From: a virus
Strand: one strand, 5' to 3'
Virus record (IMG/VR): IMGVR_UViG_3300022848_000671
Span: 1-25,486 of that record
Length of the DNA stretch: 25,486 bases
Each line of letters opens with the position of its first letter. The first letter of the stretch is position 1. The notes below the pieces were generated by a model that did no database searches, was not told where the DNA came from, and saw nothing but the letters and a program-made list of their open reading frames with translations. Below are positions 1 to 8,500 of the stretch, in pieces. The translations under genes were made by a program, and so were the position numbers.

Positions 1-1
1 A

Positions 2-2458
2 ACAGGAGGTAACTTTCTGTCTTCCATCCTCCATGCACAAGGAATTGCTACCCGGAACTCTTATCTTTCCTATCTTGTTCCAAGCCAAATCCCTAACGGA
101 TCTTTCGCCTCTATCGCATGGGGCGGGAGGGAAGTAACGGAAGGAGGACAAACCATACAAGAAGAGCTTGCTCGACTTCAACCGAACATCCTCCTTTGTC
201 TCGGGCCTGCCGCTCTTAACTATGCCAAGTTCGGACAGGCTCAACCTCCACGTATGCGCGGCAAAGCTCTCTCCTGGAAAGCGGATCTTCGTGGCTGGCG
301 TGGAAGCCTTTTTCACTCTCCTGTATTTAACTGTAAATGCATTTCAACCTATGACCCATTCTATGTCCTCCGAGATTATTCCACCTTTCCTCTTCTTCAG
401 TTCGATTTACAAAGAACAGTTACTGAAAGCCGACATCCTTCCTTATCGCTCCCTGTCCGGACAATCCATACATCCGCATCTGCTGACGAGTTGTGCTTCC
501 TTATGGATACCTGGGGTGCCGGGATCTACTGCTCTCTCGACATTGAAGGAGGATTACCTAAGTGGCTGGTCAATGCGAAAGCTCTCGCTAAACCGAAGGA
601 CAAAGATCGTCTCCGCTATGGCTGGCCCTGCGTTAGCCTCTCTCCTGACCCTTCGCGGGCATGGTCAATCGCTTGGGGAAGGTATACGGAAACGGATCAC
701 GTTCGTCTCCTTCGAGCTTTCGCCAAACTTATGTATCGCGATGACGTACCTAAAGTTTTGCAGAACCAATTATACGATAATTTCGTACTGTCCTTTGGAT
801 ACGGAATCCCTATCCGTAATGTAACCCAAGATACCATGATTAAAGGCTGGGCTGTGTATGCCGAGCTTCCCCGTGGACTATCCACTCAAGGCTCCATCTG
901 GACTCGTCAGCCCCACTGGAAAGACGATACCATGTATGGAACAGGGATCGACAACCTGGCTCACGGCTGCGGTATGGACTCCGCTGTTACTTTAGAAATT
1001 TGCCTTGCTCAAGACAACGCGCTTTCGCCGGAGTCGATGAAGCATTACAAGACCATTATCGACTTGCAGAACTGCTTTCTGTTCATGGAACTAAATGGCA
1101 TCAAGTATGACCAACCGGCAGTCACAACAAAACTCCGAGGTGTCCAAAAGAAGCTGGACAAACTGGGAGCATGGTTAGACAAACAAGCAAAAGGACCGCT
1201 CCGAGGACCAAAGGGTTCGCTCTCGTCGAAGAAACTTTGCGATTACCTTTATGCTTCCGGCGGCTACCCGAAACAGTTTGCCAAGGTCAATGGCAGGCTT
1301 ACAACTAAGCTTACTTCCGATAAAGATGCGCTGCTTAAACTAAAAAAACTCCATTCACATGACCCTTTTCTTACCAACATCCTACGCCACCGCCACCTTG
1401 AAGGAGTCCGCGAGACGTTGTCAATCGTCGCGGACTCTGATGGTCGGGTCCGTTGCGGGTATTCACTTGAAGCTGAGACAGGTAGAGTTAAATGTTACTC
1501 TTCTCCTACAGGCTCCGGAGCAAACTTACAAACCATCCAAAAAGACCTGCGCTTTTCCTATACTGCTGAGTCCGCTGGACATGACTTCGCCCAGTGCGAT
1601 CTTGAAGGGGCAGACGGATGGACAGTAGCCTGTCGTTGTAAAGCTCTTGGCGATCCGACTATGTTCGATGATTACAAAGCCGGGATGAAACCAGCGAAGA
1701 TCATTGCGTTATTGTATTACTTTGGTGAAGTCATTAACACGCTTTCTCGACCAGACTTGAAGTGGCTGCACGACAAAGTCTTCCCTCTTGTCCAAAAAGA
1801 AATCGGTAAATGGCTTTACCTTGGATGCAAACGAGTGCAGCACGGAACTAACTACCTAATGGGAATCCCAACAATGCAAATGAACGTCCTGATGGACTCC
1901 TATAAAGAATCCGGTGTGCCAGTATATCTTGCTTTCGGAGACGCTAAACGACTCCAACAACTCTATCTCGCCCGCTACCGTGGCGTAAGCTTTTGGCATA
2001 CATGGTCGTCTGCAATGCTAACTTCCAAAGGAGAACTACGGTCGGCTTCTGGCCACAACCGGGTGTTCTTCGGCCGTCGAACCGGAAAGGAACTTAACAC
2101 TACGCTAAAAGAATTCCTCGCGAATGAACCACAAAACAACACCACGTGGGCTACGTCTTTGGCGATGCTGAAATTGTGGAAAGATCCAGCCAACAGGATT
2201 AGCGGGGTTATCTTAATGAATGCTTATGATACTTGGGTAGCTACAATCCAACGGAAACCCGGCGGTCTTTTCATTGTCCCTGTTCACCAAGTGCATGATG
2301 CGCTCTGCGTAGTCTGGGAAAAACTCCGCCGAACCTGGGCCAAAAACAAGATGAAAGAATATTTTAACAATGAACTAATAATCGCCGGTATACCGGTAAC
2401 AATTCCGTTCGAAGGGAACTACGGTTCGTCTTGGGGGGAGCAGGAGGAAAGTATATGA
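2..2458 (+). CDS. UDG-like domain fused to family A DNA polymerase with 3'-5' exonuclease (5' end cut by window)
   Basis: This is the replicative DNA polymerase of the phage. The frame is open from base 2 with no stop, giving 818 visible residues; the first internal ATG (254) lies inside a domain, so the true start is left of the window. Residues 1-140 look like a family 4/5 uracil-DNA-glycosylase fold: a Gly-rich start, a strand reading LQPNILLCLGPAAL, an RG pair, and TYDPFYVLR where active enzymes have T-x-HP-x3-LR. The catalytic His position is Asp118. Exonuclease residues follow: D180 and E182 (LDIEG), D259 (LYDNF), D326 (MDSAVTLE). The polymerase part has motif A with D533 (CDLEGAD), the O-helix K610-Y618 (KRVQHGTNY), and motif C H765-D766 (QVHDAL). 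All catalytic carboxylates are present. The stop overlaps the next ATG (ATGA). The polymerase assignment is secure; the UDG-like assignment is by motif pattern. Confidence 0.93.
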   Translation, partial: TGGNFLSSILHAQGIATRNSYLSYLVPSQIPNGSFASIAWGGREVTEGGQTIQEELARLQPNILLCLGPAALNYAKFGQAQPPRMRGKALSWKADLRGWRGSLFHSPVFNCKCISTYDPFYVLRDYSTFPLLQFDLQRTVTESRHPSLSLPVRTIHTSASADELCFLMDTWGAGIYCSLDIEGGLPKWLVNAKALAKPKDKDRLRYGWPCVSLSPDPSRAWSIAWGRYTETDHVRLLRAFAKLMYRDDVPKVLQNQLYDNFVLSFGYGIPIRNVTQDTMIKGWAVYAELPRGLSTQGSIWTRQPHWKDDTMYGTGIDNLAHGCGMDSAVTLEICLAQDNALSPESMKHYKTIIDLQNCFLFMELNGIKYDQPAVTTKLRGVQKKLDKLGAWLDKQAKGPLRGPKGSLSSKKLCDYLYASGGYPKQFAKVNGRLTTKLTSDKDALLKLKKLHSHDPFLTNILRHRHLEGVRETLSIVADSDGRVRCGYSLEAETGRVKCYSSPTGSGANLQTIQKDLRFSYTAESAGHDFAQCDLEGADGWTVACRCKALGDPTMFDDYKAGMKPAKIIALLYYFGEVINTLSRPDLKWLHDKVFPLVQKEIGKWLYLGCKRVQHGTNYLMGIPTMQMNVLMDSYKESGVPVYLAFGDAKRLQQLYLARYRGVSFWHTWSSAMLTSKGELRSASGHNRVFFGRRTGKELNTTLKEFLANEPQNNTTWATSLAMLKLWKDPANRISGVILMNAYDTWVATIQRKPGGLFIVPVHQVHDALCVVWEKLRRTWAKNKMKEYFNNELIIAGIPVTIPFEGNYGSSWGEQEESI
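2441..2450 (+). promoter_or_regulatory. Shine-Dalgarno site for the 118-aa gene
   Basis: The purine run caggaggaaa ends four bases before the ATG at 2455. It is the clearest ribosome-binding site in the + strand operon, and it selects 2455 over the in-frame upstream codon at 2431, which would extend the protein backward across this site with a Gly-rich, non-protein-like leader. Confidence 0.75.
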
Positions 2459-2811
2459 ACAACGGAGAAATAAAACAGGAAAACAAAACACCCTTACTAG
2501 GACTCGTCTTTGACGAAGCCCCAGTTGCACAGTCCCTAATAAACAAAGTCCTACTTATGAACACACCACAACAAGTAACAGAACGCTACACTAACAACCT
2601 AATCCGCAATGGACAGAATGACCAGTTTGTTCTATCTTACAGCCGTTCACAACGTAACTATGCACCAGACGGGAGTTTTCTTGGCTACATGTTTGAAGCC
2701 AGAGTACTACCACAAGATTCAAATGTTTCGTCTGAAGATCCGTCATTCGGTGCAACACCTAGTCAAGCAGTCAAGAATGCACTGGAAAAATACGGAGTAA
2801 CTTTTCGATGA
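2455..2811 (+). CDS. Hypothetical 118-aa replication-operon protein
   Basis: I do not recognise the family. The start at 2455 is set by an ATGA overlap with the polymerase stop and a strong GGAGG site just upstream. The protein is soluble-looking, with no membrane segment or signal peptide. The N-terminal third is mixed. The middle (about residues 50-85) is rich in Tyr, Ser and Arg and looks like beta strands. The C-terminus (SQAVKNALEKYGVTF) is a predicted amphipathic helix of the kind that ends small nucleic-acid or nucleotide-binding proteins. It is translationally coupled to the polymerase and the ligase, so a role in replication or repair is plausible but is inferred only from position. 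Confidence 0.75.
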   Translation: MNNGEIKQENKTPLLGLVFDEAPVAQSLINKVLLMNTPQQVTERYTNNLIRNGQNDQFVLSYSRSQRNYAPDGSFLGYMFEARVLPQDSNVSSEDPSFGATPSQAVKNALEKYGVTFR

Positions 2812-3680
2812 AACCCCTACTTGCCCACACATACGAACCCCATCGCCTCTCGTTCCCCTGTTATGTCCAGCCAAAACTTAACGGAATCCGCGCACTCTCC
2901 GGGACGATTTCCGGTCAGCGACATTTCCAATCCCGAGACGAAATTCCCTGGAACCGTAACGTGCTCTTGCACATCGCAACCGCGTTGGAAAACCTCCTAC
3001 CAGATAATGTCCTAACAGACGGGGAGCTGTATGTCCACGGTTGGCCATTGCAACGCATTAACGGAGCAGTAACTCCTGTCCGTCAGGAAGCTAACGAGGA
3101 CACAGTGCAAGTCCAATACCACATCTTCGATGTTATCGACTCGACGGAAGCATTCTCCCAACGGTATAAACGCAAGTTCGACCTCGTTGTTGTTTCCGAT
3201 TGTCCTATTCAACCAGTTCCTACATTACGTGTTCATGATGAAGACGAAGCGAATGCGCTATACGCAAATTTCGTAGCCCAAGGGTATGAAGGCATGATGT
3301 ATCGGTTAGGAGATTGCCCATACACGGCCCCGAAACAACCTCGTGCTGGCTCCCTCCACGTCCCTAACAATACCCGCTCTCCTTTCCTGTCCGACCAAGA
3401 CAACCGTTGCTGGCATTTGCTCAAACGCAAAGACTGGCACGACGCAGAGTTTACTTGCATCGGAATACAAGAAGGAAGAGAAGGCAAGTATGAAAGCATG
3501 GTCGGAGCACTCGTTTGCGCTGTCGGCAACGGAGATACATTCACCGTAAGCGGTGGCCTTACCGACCATCAACGCATACTTTACTGGGAGCAACCTTCCC
3601 TTATTGTTGGCACTTCCGTCAAAGTTAAGTTCCTCCTTTACTCTACCGCAGGCATTCCACTTAACCCAACACTACTATGA
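2808..3680 (+). CDS. ATP-dependent DNA ligase
   Basis: This protein seals nicks in phage DNA through an enzyme-AMP intermediate. At 290 residues it is a compact nucleotidyltransferase plus OB-fold ligase. The motifs appear in order: motif I KLNGIR with the adenylated Lys23; motif III DGELY at 71-75; motif IIIa FD at 107-108; motif IV EGMM at 161-164; motif V LLKRKDW with Lys206 and Lys208. Residues from about 212 onward form the OB-fold part. Motif I has Asn25 where most DNA ligases have Asp (K-x-D-G-x-R). The start is fixed by an ATGA overlap with the upstream gene, and the stop overlaps the next ATG in the same way. RNA ligase is a less likely alternative, because the K-x-K motif V and the C-terminal domain fit DNA ligases better. 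Confidence 0.9.
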   Translation: MKPLLAHTYEPHRLSFPCYVQPKLNGIRALSGTISGQRHFQSRDEIPWNRNVLLHIATALENLLPDNVLTDGELYVHGWPLQRINGAVTPVRQEANEDTVQVQYHIFDVIDSTEAFSQRYKRKFDLVVVSDCPIQPVPTLRVHDEDEANALYANFVAQGYEGMMYRLGDCPYTAPKQPRAGSLHVPNNTRSPFLSDQDNRCWHLLKRKDWHDAEFTCIGIQEGREGKYESMVGALVCAVGNGDTFTVSGGLTDHQRILYWEQPSLIVGTSVKVKFLLYSTAGIPLNPTLL

Positions 3681-3988
3681 CAACTGAACAATTCGACAAA
3701 CTATGCGACTCCCTCTCAACTTCCCGCCGGACAATCGTCATGGCCAAACGGCCTGAATATACTGAAGGACATTCCGATGTCCTGAATAACTTCAAAGTCG
3801 TAGCGACTGAACTTGGCCTGACTCCGATTCAAGTCTGGTATGTTTACTTCCGCAAACACGTAGCTTCCATCGGCCAATACGCAAAAAAGCCAGATGCCGG
3901 TATGTCCGAGCCAATCCAAGGTCGAATCATGGACGCCCTAAACTACCTCGAACTCCTTAACGCACTGATTGAAGATGAAGCCAGGTGA
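3677..3988 (+). CDS. Small helical phage protein, possibly DUF1599/Nmad1-like
   Basis: This 103-aa, mainly helical protein has an ATGA-coupled start. The pattern resembles the DUF1599 or nucleotide-modification-associated domain 1 group: an N-terminal segment with KRPEYTEGHSDVLNNFK, then a KHVASIGQY segment, then SEPIQGRIMDALNYLELL. In that group conserved Tyr, Asn-Phe, Lys-His and Arg-x2-Asp-x3-Tyr residues line an all-alpha core. Known family context links such domains to thymidylate-type and base-modification enzymes in phages; the exact reaction is not established. No membrane segment or signal is present. It sits between ligase and the replication ATPase, which agrees with a role in nucleotide or DNA metabolism. 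The family call is from memory of residue pattern and moderate at best. Confidence 0.8.
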   Translation: MTTEQFDKLCDSLSTSRRTIVMAKRPEYTEGHSDVLNNFKVVATELGLTPIQVWYVYFRKHVASIGQYAKKPDAGMSEPIQGRIMDALNYLELLNALIEDEAR

Positions 3989-4172
3989 CCCTGTCCTCTA
4001 CCCTAAGTTCTGGGATGGCAGCCAGCCTGACCAAAACTACACCGCTGTCTTAAAAGAAATCCGAGACAACAATGCGGTGATCGAAGTTTACCACAATGGC
4101 CTTCTTCGCACCGCAACCGTAACCCTATCTGACCTAAAGCCCAACCCAACTCCTAATGTCCTTTCTCCGTAA
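3975..4172 (+). CDS. Hypothetical 65-aa beta-rich protein
   Basis: This small protein of 65 residues starts MKPGDPVLYPKFW and reads like a single small beta barrel: VLYPKF, YTAVLKEIRD, NAVIEVYHNG, LRTATVTLSDL. That pattern is common in SH3-like or KOW-like phage proteins that bind nucleic acid or partners, but no specific family is recognised. The ATG at 3975 is preferred over a TTG six bases upstream. The gene overlaps its upstream neighbour by 14 bases and the ATPase gene by 17, so it is embedded in the coupled operon. Function unknown. Confidence 0.65.
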   Translation: MKPGDPVLYPKFWDGSQPDQNYTAVLKEIRDNNAVIEVYHNGLLRTATVTLSDLKPNPTPNVLSP

Positions 4173-5577
4173 CTATCTTTCCTACTCTACCGGAAACGAA
4201 TGCCCTGAAATGTTCCATGTTTGGGCTGGCTACGTCTGCCTGTCTGCAGCAGTTTCTAGACGTGTGTGGCTATCCTTCGGAGACGAAGTCATTTACCCTA
4301 ACATCTATGTCATGCTCGTCGGAGACGCAGGCAACGGCAAATCCATTGCGTTGCGTAAAGCCAAACGCGTTATCGCAGAACTTAACGATATTCCTATTTC
4401 CCGTTCTGTAGAAACACCAGAAGGTCTCTGGCGATTCATGGCCGGGGACTCTAGCAAGAATCCTCCTGTTCCTTCGCCAGTAGCGTTCCCTACAAAGTGG
4501 CCTGACGGCGAGATACGCGAAGTCCATCCAATGACAATCATCGCTAACGAATTCATTAACTTTATTAACCTTAACCAAGCAGGTTGGATCAACGCACTTA
4601 ATGACATTTACGACGAAGACTTTTATGAATACCGGACAAAAAATATGGGAGAAGATAACCTTATTGGACCCTACATTGTCCTCCTGTCCGCACTCACAAC
4701 GGAAGTTTCTTCTGATCTACAAAAAGCACGAATCATTGCGTCGGGTTTTGCCCGCAGAACTATCTGCCAGTTTGGAGAACGTCAGTGGAACAATCCCCAC
4801 AGCCAACCCGGCTTCGACGATGATCAGAAAGTCCAACGAGCTGCTGCAGTAGAATACGCTAAAGGTTTGCAGAAGTTGCACGGAGAAATTGCCGTTAGTG
4901 CCGAAGTCTGGGCATTCTGGAAAATTTGGTATGACGAACATTCCCACAACGTCCCCAAGCAAACTCCGCAGTTACGGTCCTGGTATACGAGCAAACCCCA
5001 TCAAGTCTTAAAGATTGCCATACTGACAATGCTTTCCGAATCCTACGACCTTGTGCTTCGCATTCCACATATTCAAATTGCTCTTGACTATTTAGAAATC
5101 ATGGAACAAGATCTTGCTAAAGTATTTGGCGGATTTGGACGGAACGAACTAGCCGCAGTAGCATCGAAGATTCTCGACTATCTACAAGGCCAATCCGAAC
5201 CATTGTCCAAAAAACGTGTGAAGACTCTCTTCTGGTCATCGTGCAAACCGCCCAATGACTTTGAAGAATGCTACCAGTTCTTGCTCCAATCTAAACAGAT
5301 TTCCTCTGCTTACTTGACGAACAGGACCAGCGGTATGCAGGACGAAATCACTGGTACGCCGGCAACGATGGTTGCGTTTGCCGCTTCCGTAGAGACTGCT
5401 CCGCAAGCTGACGTAGCTCCGACCGAGTTGCGTTCGGAAGCTCCGCCCGTAGCTGATCCATTAACACAGCAACCTGTGCCGACCTCCCCTGTGAGCGAGT
5501 TACCAATCCCAACTGAGCCTCAATCTGTCGTCGGAATTCCAGCCTTGCAGCTTCCGAAGCGTCTGACGGAAGGTTGA
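4156..5577 (+). CDS. P-loop ATPase, DUF3987-like replication helicase/primase-associated protein
   Basis: This is a 473-aa ATPase that probably acts with the polymerase at the replication fork. It has a clear Walker A (GDAGNGKS, residues 56-63), a Walker B-type strand TIIANEF with Glu132, and an arginine-rich segment FARRTICQFGER further on that could supply an arginine finger. The arrangement resembles DUF3987-type RecA/AAA-like proteins common in phage replication regions. A role in loading or unwinding is inferred from family and context, not shown. From about residue 398 the sequence becomes a Pro/Ala/Thr-rich tail with no domain character. That tail is encoded antisense to the end of the giant - strand gene, so its authenticity is uncertain. 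The start overlaps the upstream gene by 17 bases and has no good ribosome-binding site. Confidence 0.85.
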   Translation: MSFLRNYLSYSTGNECPEMFHVWAGYVCLSAAVSRRVWLSFGDEVIYPNIYVMLVGDAGNGKSIALRKAKRVIAELNDIPISRSVETPEGLWRFMAGDSSKNPPVPSPVAFPTKWPDGEIREVHPMTIIANEFINFINLNQAGWINALNDIYDEDFYEYRTKNMGEDNLIGPYIVLLSALTTEVSSDLQKARIIASGFARRTICQFGERQWNNPHSQPGFDDDQKVQRAAAVEYAKGLQKLHGEIAVSAEVWAFWKIWYDEHSHNVPKQTPQLRSWYTSKPHQVLKIAILTMLSESYDLVLRIPHIQIALDYLEIMEQDLAKVFGGFGRNELAAVASKILDYLQGQSEPLSKKRVKTLFWSSCKPPNDFEECYQFLLQSKQISSAYLTNRTSGMQDEITGTPATMVAFAASVETAPQADVAPTELRSEAPPVADPLTQQPVPTSPVSELPIPTEPQSVVGIPALQLPKRLTEG

Positions 5578-8500
5578 ACTTAGACAGGATGTCCTTACGG
5601 GCAGACGATCCTGAACGCCTCAAGTCCCGGAAGAACGCAAGCGACTCTGCTTGGCGTGCTATTGCTTGGATCTCACCTCTGACATCCAGTTCTGGATTCT
5701 CCTGTAACTGTGCTCGCAATGTCGCCTGCACATTTCCGAACTTGCCTTCAATAGCCAGTTGTGCTTGGTCCTGTCTAAACGTCGCCACCTTCTGATTCGC
5801 GACCTTGTCCGCTCTAACCGCAATTCTTTGCGCTGCGTTGAAGTCAGCCTTCCTCTTTGGTTGGAATCCTGCCAACATACCAAGTTGCTCACCCGGTGTC
5901 GGCTGAATCGTAGGATTGCCACGGCTGTCCATTAACGGTCCACCACCACTCTGCGTAAGTTCAAAAATCTTCTTAAACGCAGGAGGCATCAAATCCCGGA
6001 CACCAGAAGCATCCCCTTGTGCAAGTTTCGTCGCCCCTTTGAACAAGCCTGTGGCTACCGATAACGGCGCACCAATAAGCTGGTCTACTTGGAACCCGTT
6101 ATACTCGCTCACGCCGGGCAGTGTTCCCATGGACAGTCTGCTCTGCCAATCCCAACCAAGGAGTGAAGGCAAACCCGTAGTTGCTGCATCCGAGAACGTG
6201 TGTCCACTCTCTTCGTCTTCGCCAAAGAACTGTGCGAGAAGCTCCCGCAAGTTCTTGTTAAGTTGCAAGTTTGGAAAGAGCTTCTCCAGCAACGCAATCC
6301 CTCCTGCCATAAAGGGCATTCCGAGTGTGCCTGCCATAGCGAACTGGACTGCAAGCATTTGAACTGCAGCAACCTTAGCTGCGTATTTCTCATGCGGAGT
6401 AAATCCAGGAGGATTAAAGAACCCTTTGCCGATTAAGTGCGTTAGCTGGCCAATACTCCCGATAACGTAAGATTGCATACTATTCGCGATCATCGCTGTC
6501 GACTTGGAAAACGTATCCTGACCGGAGAATGCTCCAACCGACCGGTTCACCTTTCCTCCGACGTCATTCACTGCATGGTTAAACCTTTTGGCTTCTATAT
6601 ACGCTTGCTCTTTTGACATTCCCTGGTTACGGTGATGATCGAAAGCAACCAAAAGTGCAACACTATTGTTGAAATGCTCCACCTGCCGGAACATCCACAT
6701 ACTTCCAGTCTGCAATCCTCCAAGCAACGTGCTTGCATGATCTCCTGCGGTTTTCTTTCCCTGACCTGCAATATGTCGTTTAATGTTATTTGACAGAACC
6801 TCATTCGTCGCTTCTTCGACATCATAAATAGTCAGGCCGATTTCACCGTCGTGAGTCGCTTGCTGTCTTAACCATTCATGCTCTGCGGTGTTCCACTTGC
6901 CTGACATAACTTCCTTGCCTGCCGACGCTATCATCTTATACGACCGCAACGGGTTCGCTGTCAACGCTGTAAGCTGCCCGGCTCCACGAAGAAACATCTG
7001 CGTTCCGTTCGCCATGGCAGAAGCCACGTTTGCACCGAGAAGCCAATGCGTTGTAAAGCGCGTCGCCATCCGTGCAACTTTTGGATCTGGAGACAAGATG
7101 TTTTCCGCGTGTTGTTTAAGGTAGCTTTTGAGGTCAGGTCTGCTTTGCAACTCTGGGTCCATCAACACCAACCGCATTTCCGCCTGGTAAATTTGCCGCG
7201 CCCAGTAGGTAGAAGTCTTTCCAATCCACGAGAAGTGGTTCTTCAAGTAAGAAAGATCCTCCGCTCCTTTACGTAATGTTCTCGCTTTCGTAGGAACATC
7301 TACGATACCAGCTTGTTTTGCCACGACTGCAAACTGTTCCACGGCGGAAGTCTTTTGCATTGTCTCCAGAATCTCCGGTCCAAACTTGGCCACCATCATG
7401 TCCTGCATATTCTTATCATAGACCCGCATCTGTGCAATCCAACTCTCAGTCCCCGAACCGAAATGCGGAGCGAAGTCCATATTCGCCGTGACTTTTGTAA
7501 ACGACTGTAAGGTCGTGCCTGTCTGTTTCGCCCGCAACTCTGCTTCTGCTTTGCTGTCAAACTTGTCCATTTTGCCGTTTGCAAACGTGGCAGTATAATC
7601 TCCCATACGTTGTGCACTCGCCCATCCAGGATTGTCTCTCATGAACGTATCCCAATTCCTCCACTTAGCGGATTCGTTCGTAAGAACCTTGATAAGCGTC
7701 TGCAAGATTTCGGGCTTGACCTCCAATGAAAGTTGTTGCATTTTCTGGTTTGCCATCGCAGCCTTCTGTGGGTCGGAGAAATCTGTTAGCGCATACTCCA
7801 TTACCGCATCGGCAATTTCTACGTTTCGATTCAATTTGAATCCAGACGTATCCGCAATCAGTGCAGCGGCGTTGGAGACAGAGACTTTGCGCATACCGTC
7901 CAGAGTCACAAGGTTCATCTTCTGTTGAGAAAGCTCTTTCTGCACAGTAAGTTGCTGCACCGACTCCCGATCCCCTTTCGACAACCCTTTAAGTAACTCC
8001 TGTACTTGCGGACTTGTAATAGGCAGCGTGACAATCTTCCCTGTCTTCTGTCCCTCTTGTTGATTAGCGAAGATCCATCCGTCCACGGCGCGAACAACCC
8101 TCGGACTTCCTATGGTCTTAAACATCGTGTCTACGGCTTTGTCCGTTGGAACTCCTGCATCCAGGTCAATAGCAAAAGCGGCGTGACCAGCAAGTTGCAT
8201 ATGTCGGGAGTTAGTCATCAACTGATATCCCTTGTCCACACCTTCTGCAAGCAACGGATGGTTAAGAATCGCTTGTGCAGGTTTCATAATAAACTTCGCA
8301 AGCGATCCCATCTCTTCCTTGGTCCAGAACAAACTTGGTTTCGTCGAGTAAATCTCCGCCGCACCGACAGGATCCAAACCGGCAAGTCCTTGCATTTGTT
8401 CGTAAGCGATCTTCCCGTAAGCATTCGCCTGCATGATAGTATGCGTAGCATCCAACGCTTCAGCAATGCCAGACTTGAGTCCGTCCATACTTTCTACGTT

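Noticed and set aside
254-256. ATG at 254 as the polymerase start
   Set aside because: The frame is open to base 2, and the residues before it continue the UDG-like fold, so the start lies left of the window.
168-824. 218-aa + strand ORF in another frame over the polymerase N-terminus
   Set aside because: It overlaps the UDG-like and exonuclease region, which reads correctly in the polymerase frame; no start signal.
2431-2454. Upstream start for the 118-aa gene
   Set aside because: It lies before the GGAGG site that fits the ATG at 2455, and gives a non-protein-like MGGAGG leader inside the polymerase end.
5540-5640. Possible bidirectional terminator at the operon junction
   Set aside because: Only weak short inverted matches were seen and no T-run; the region is coding on one or both strands.
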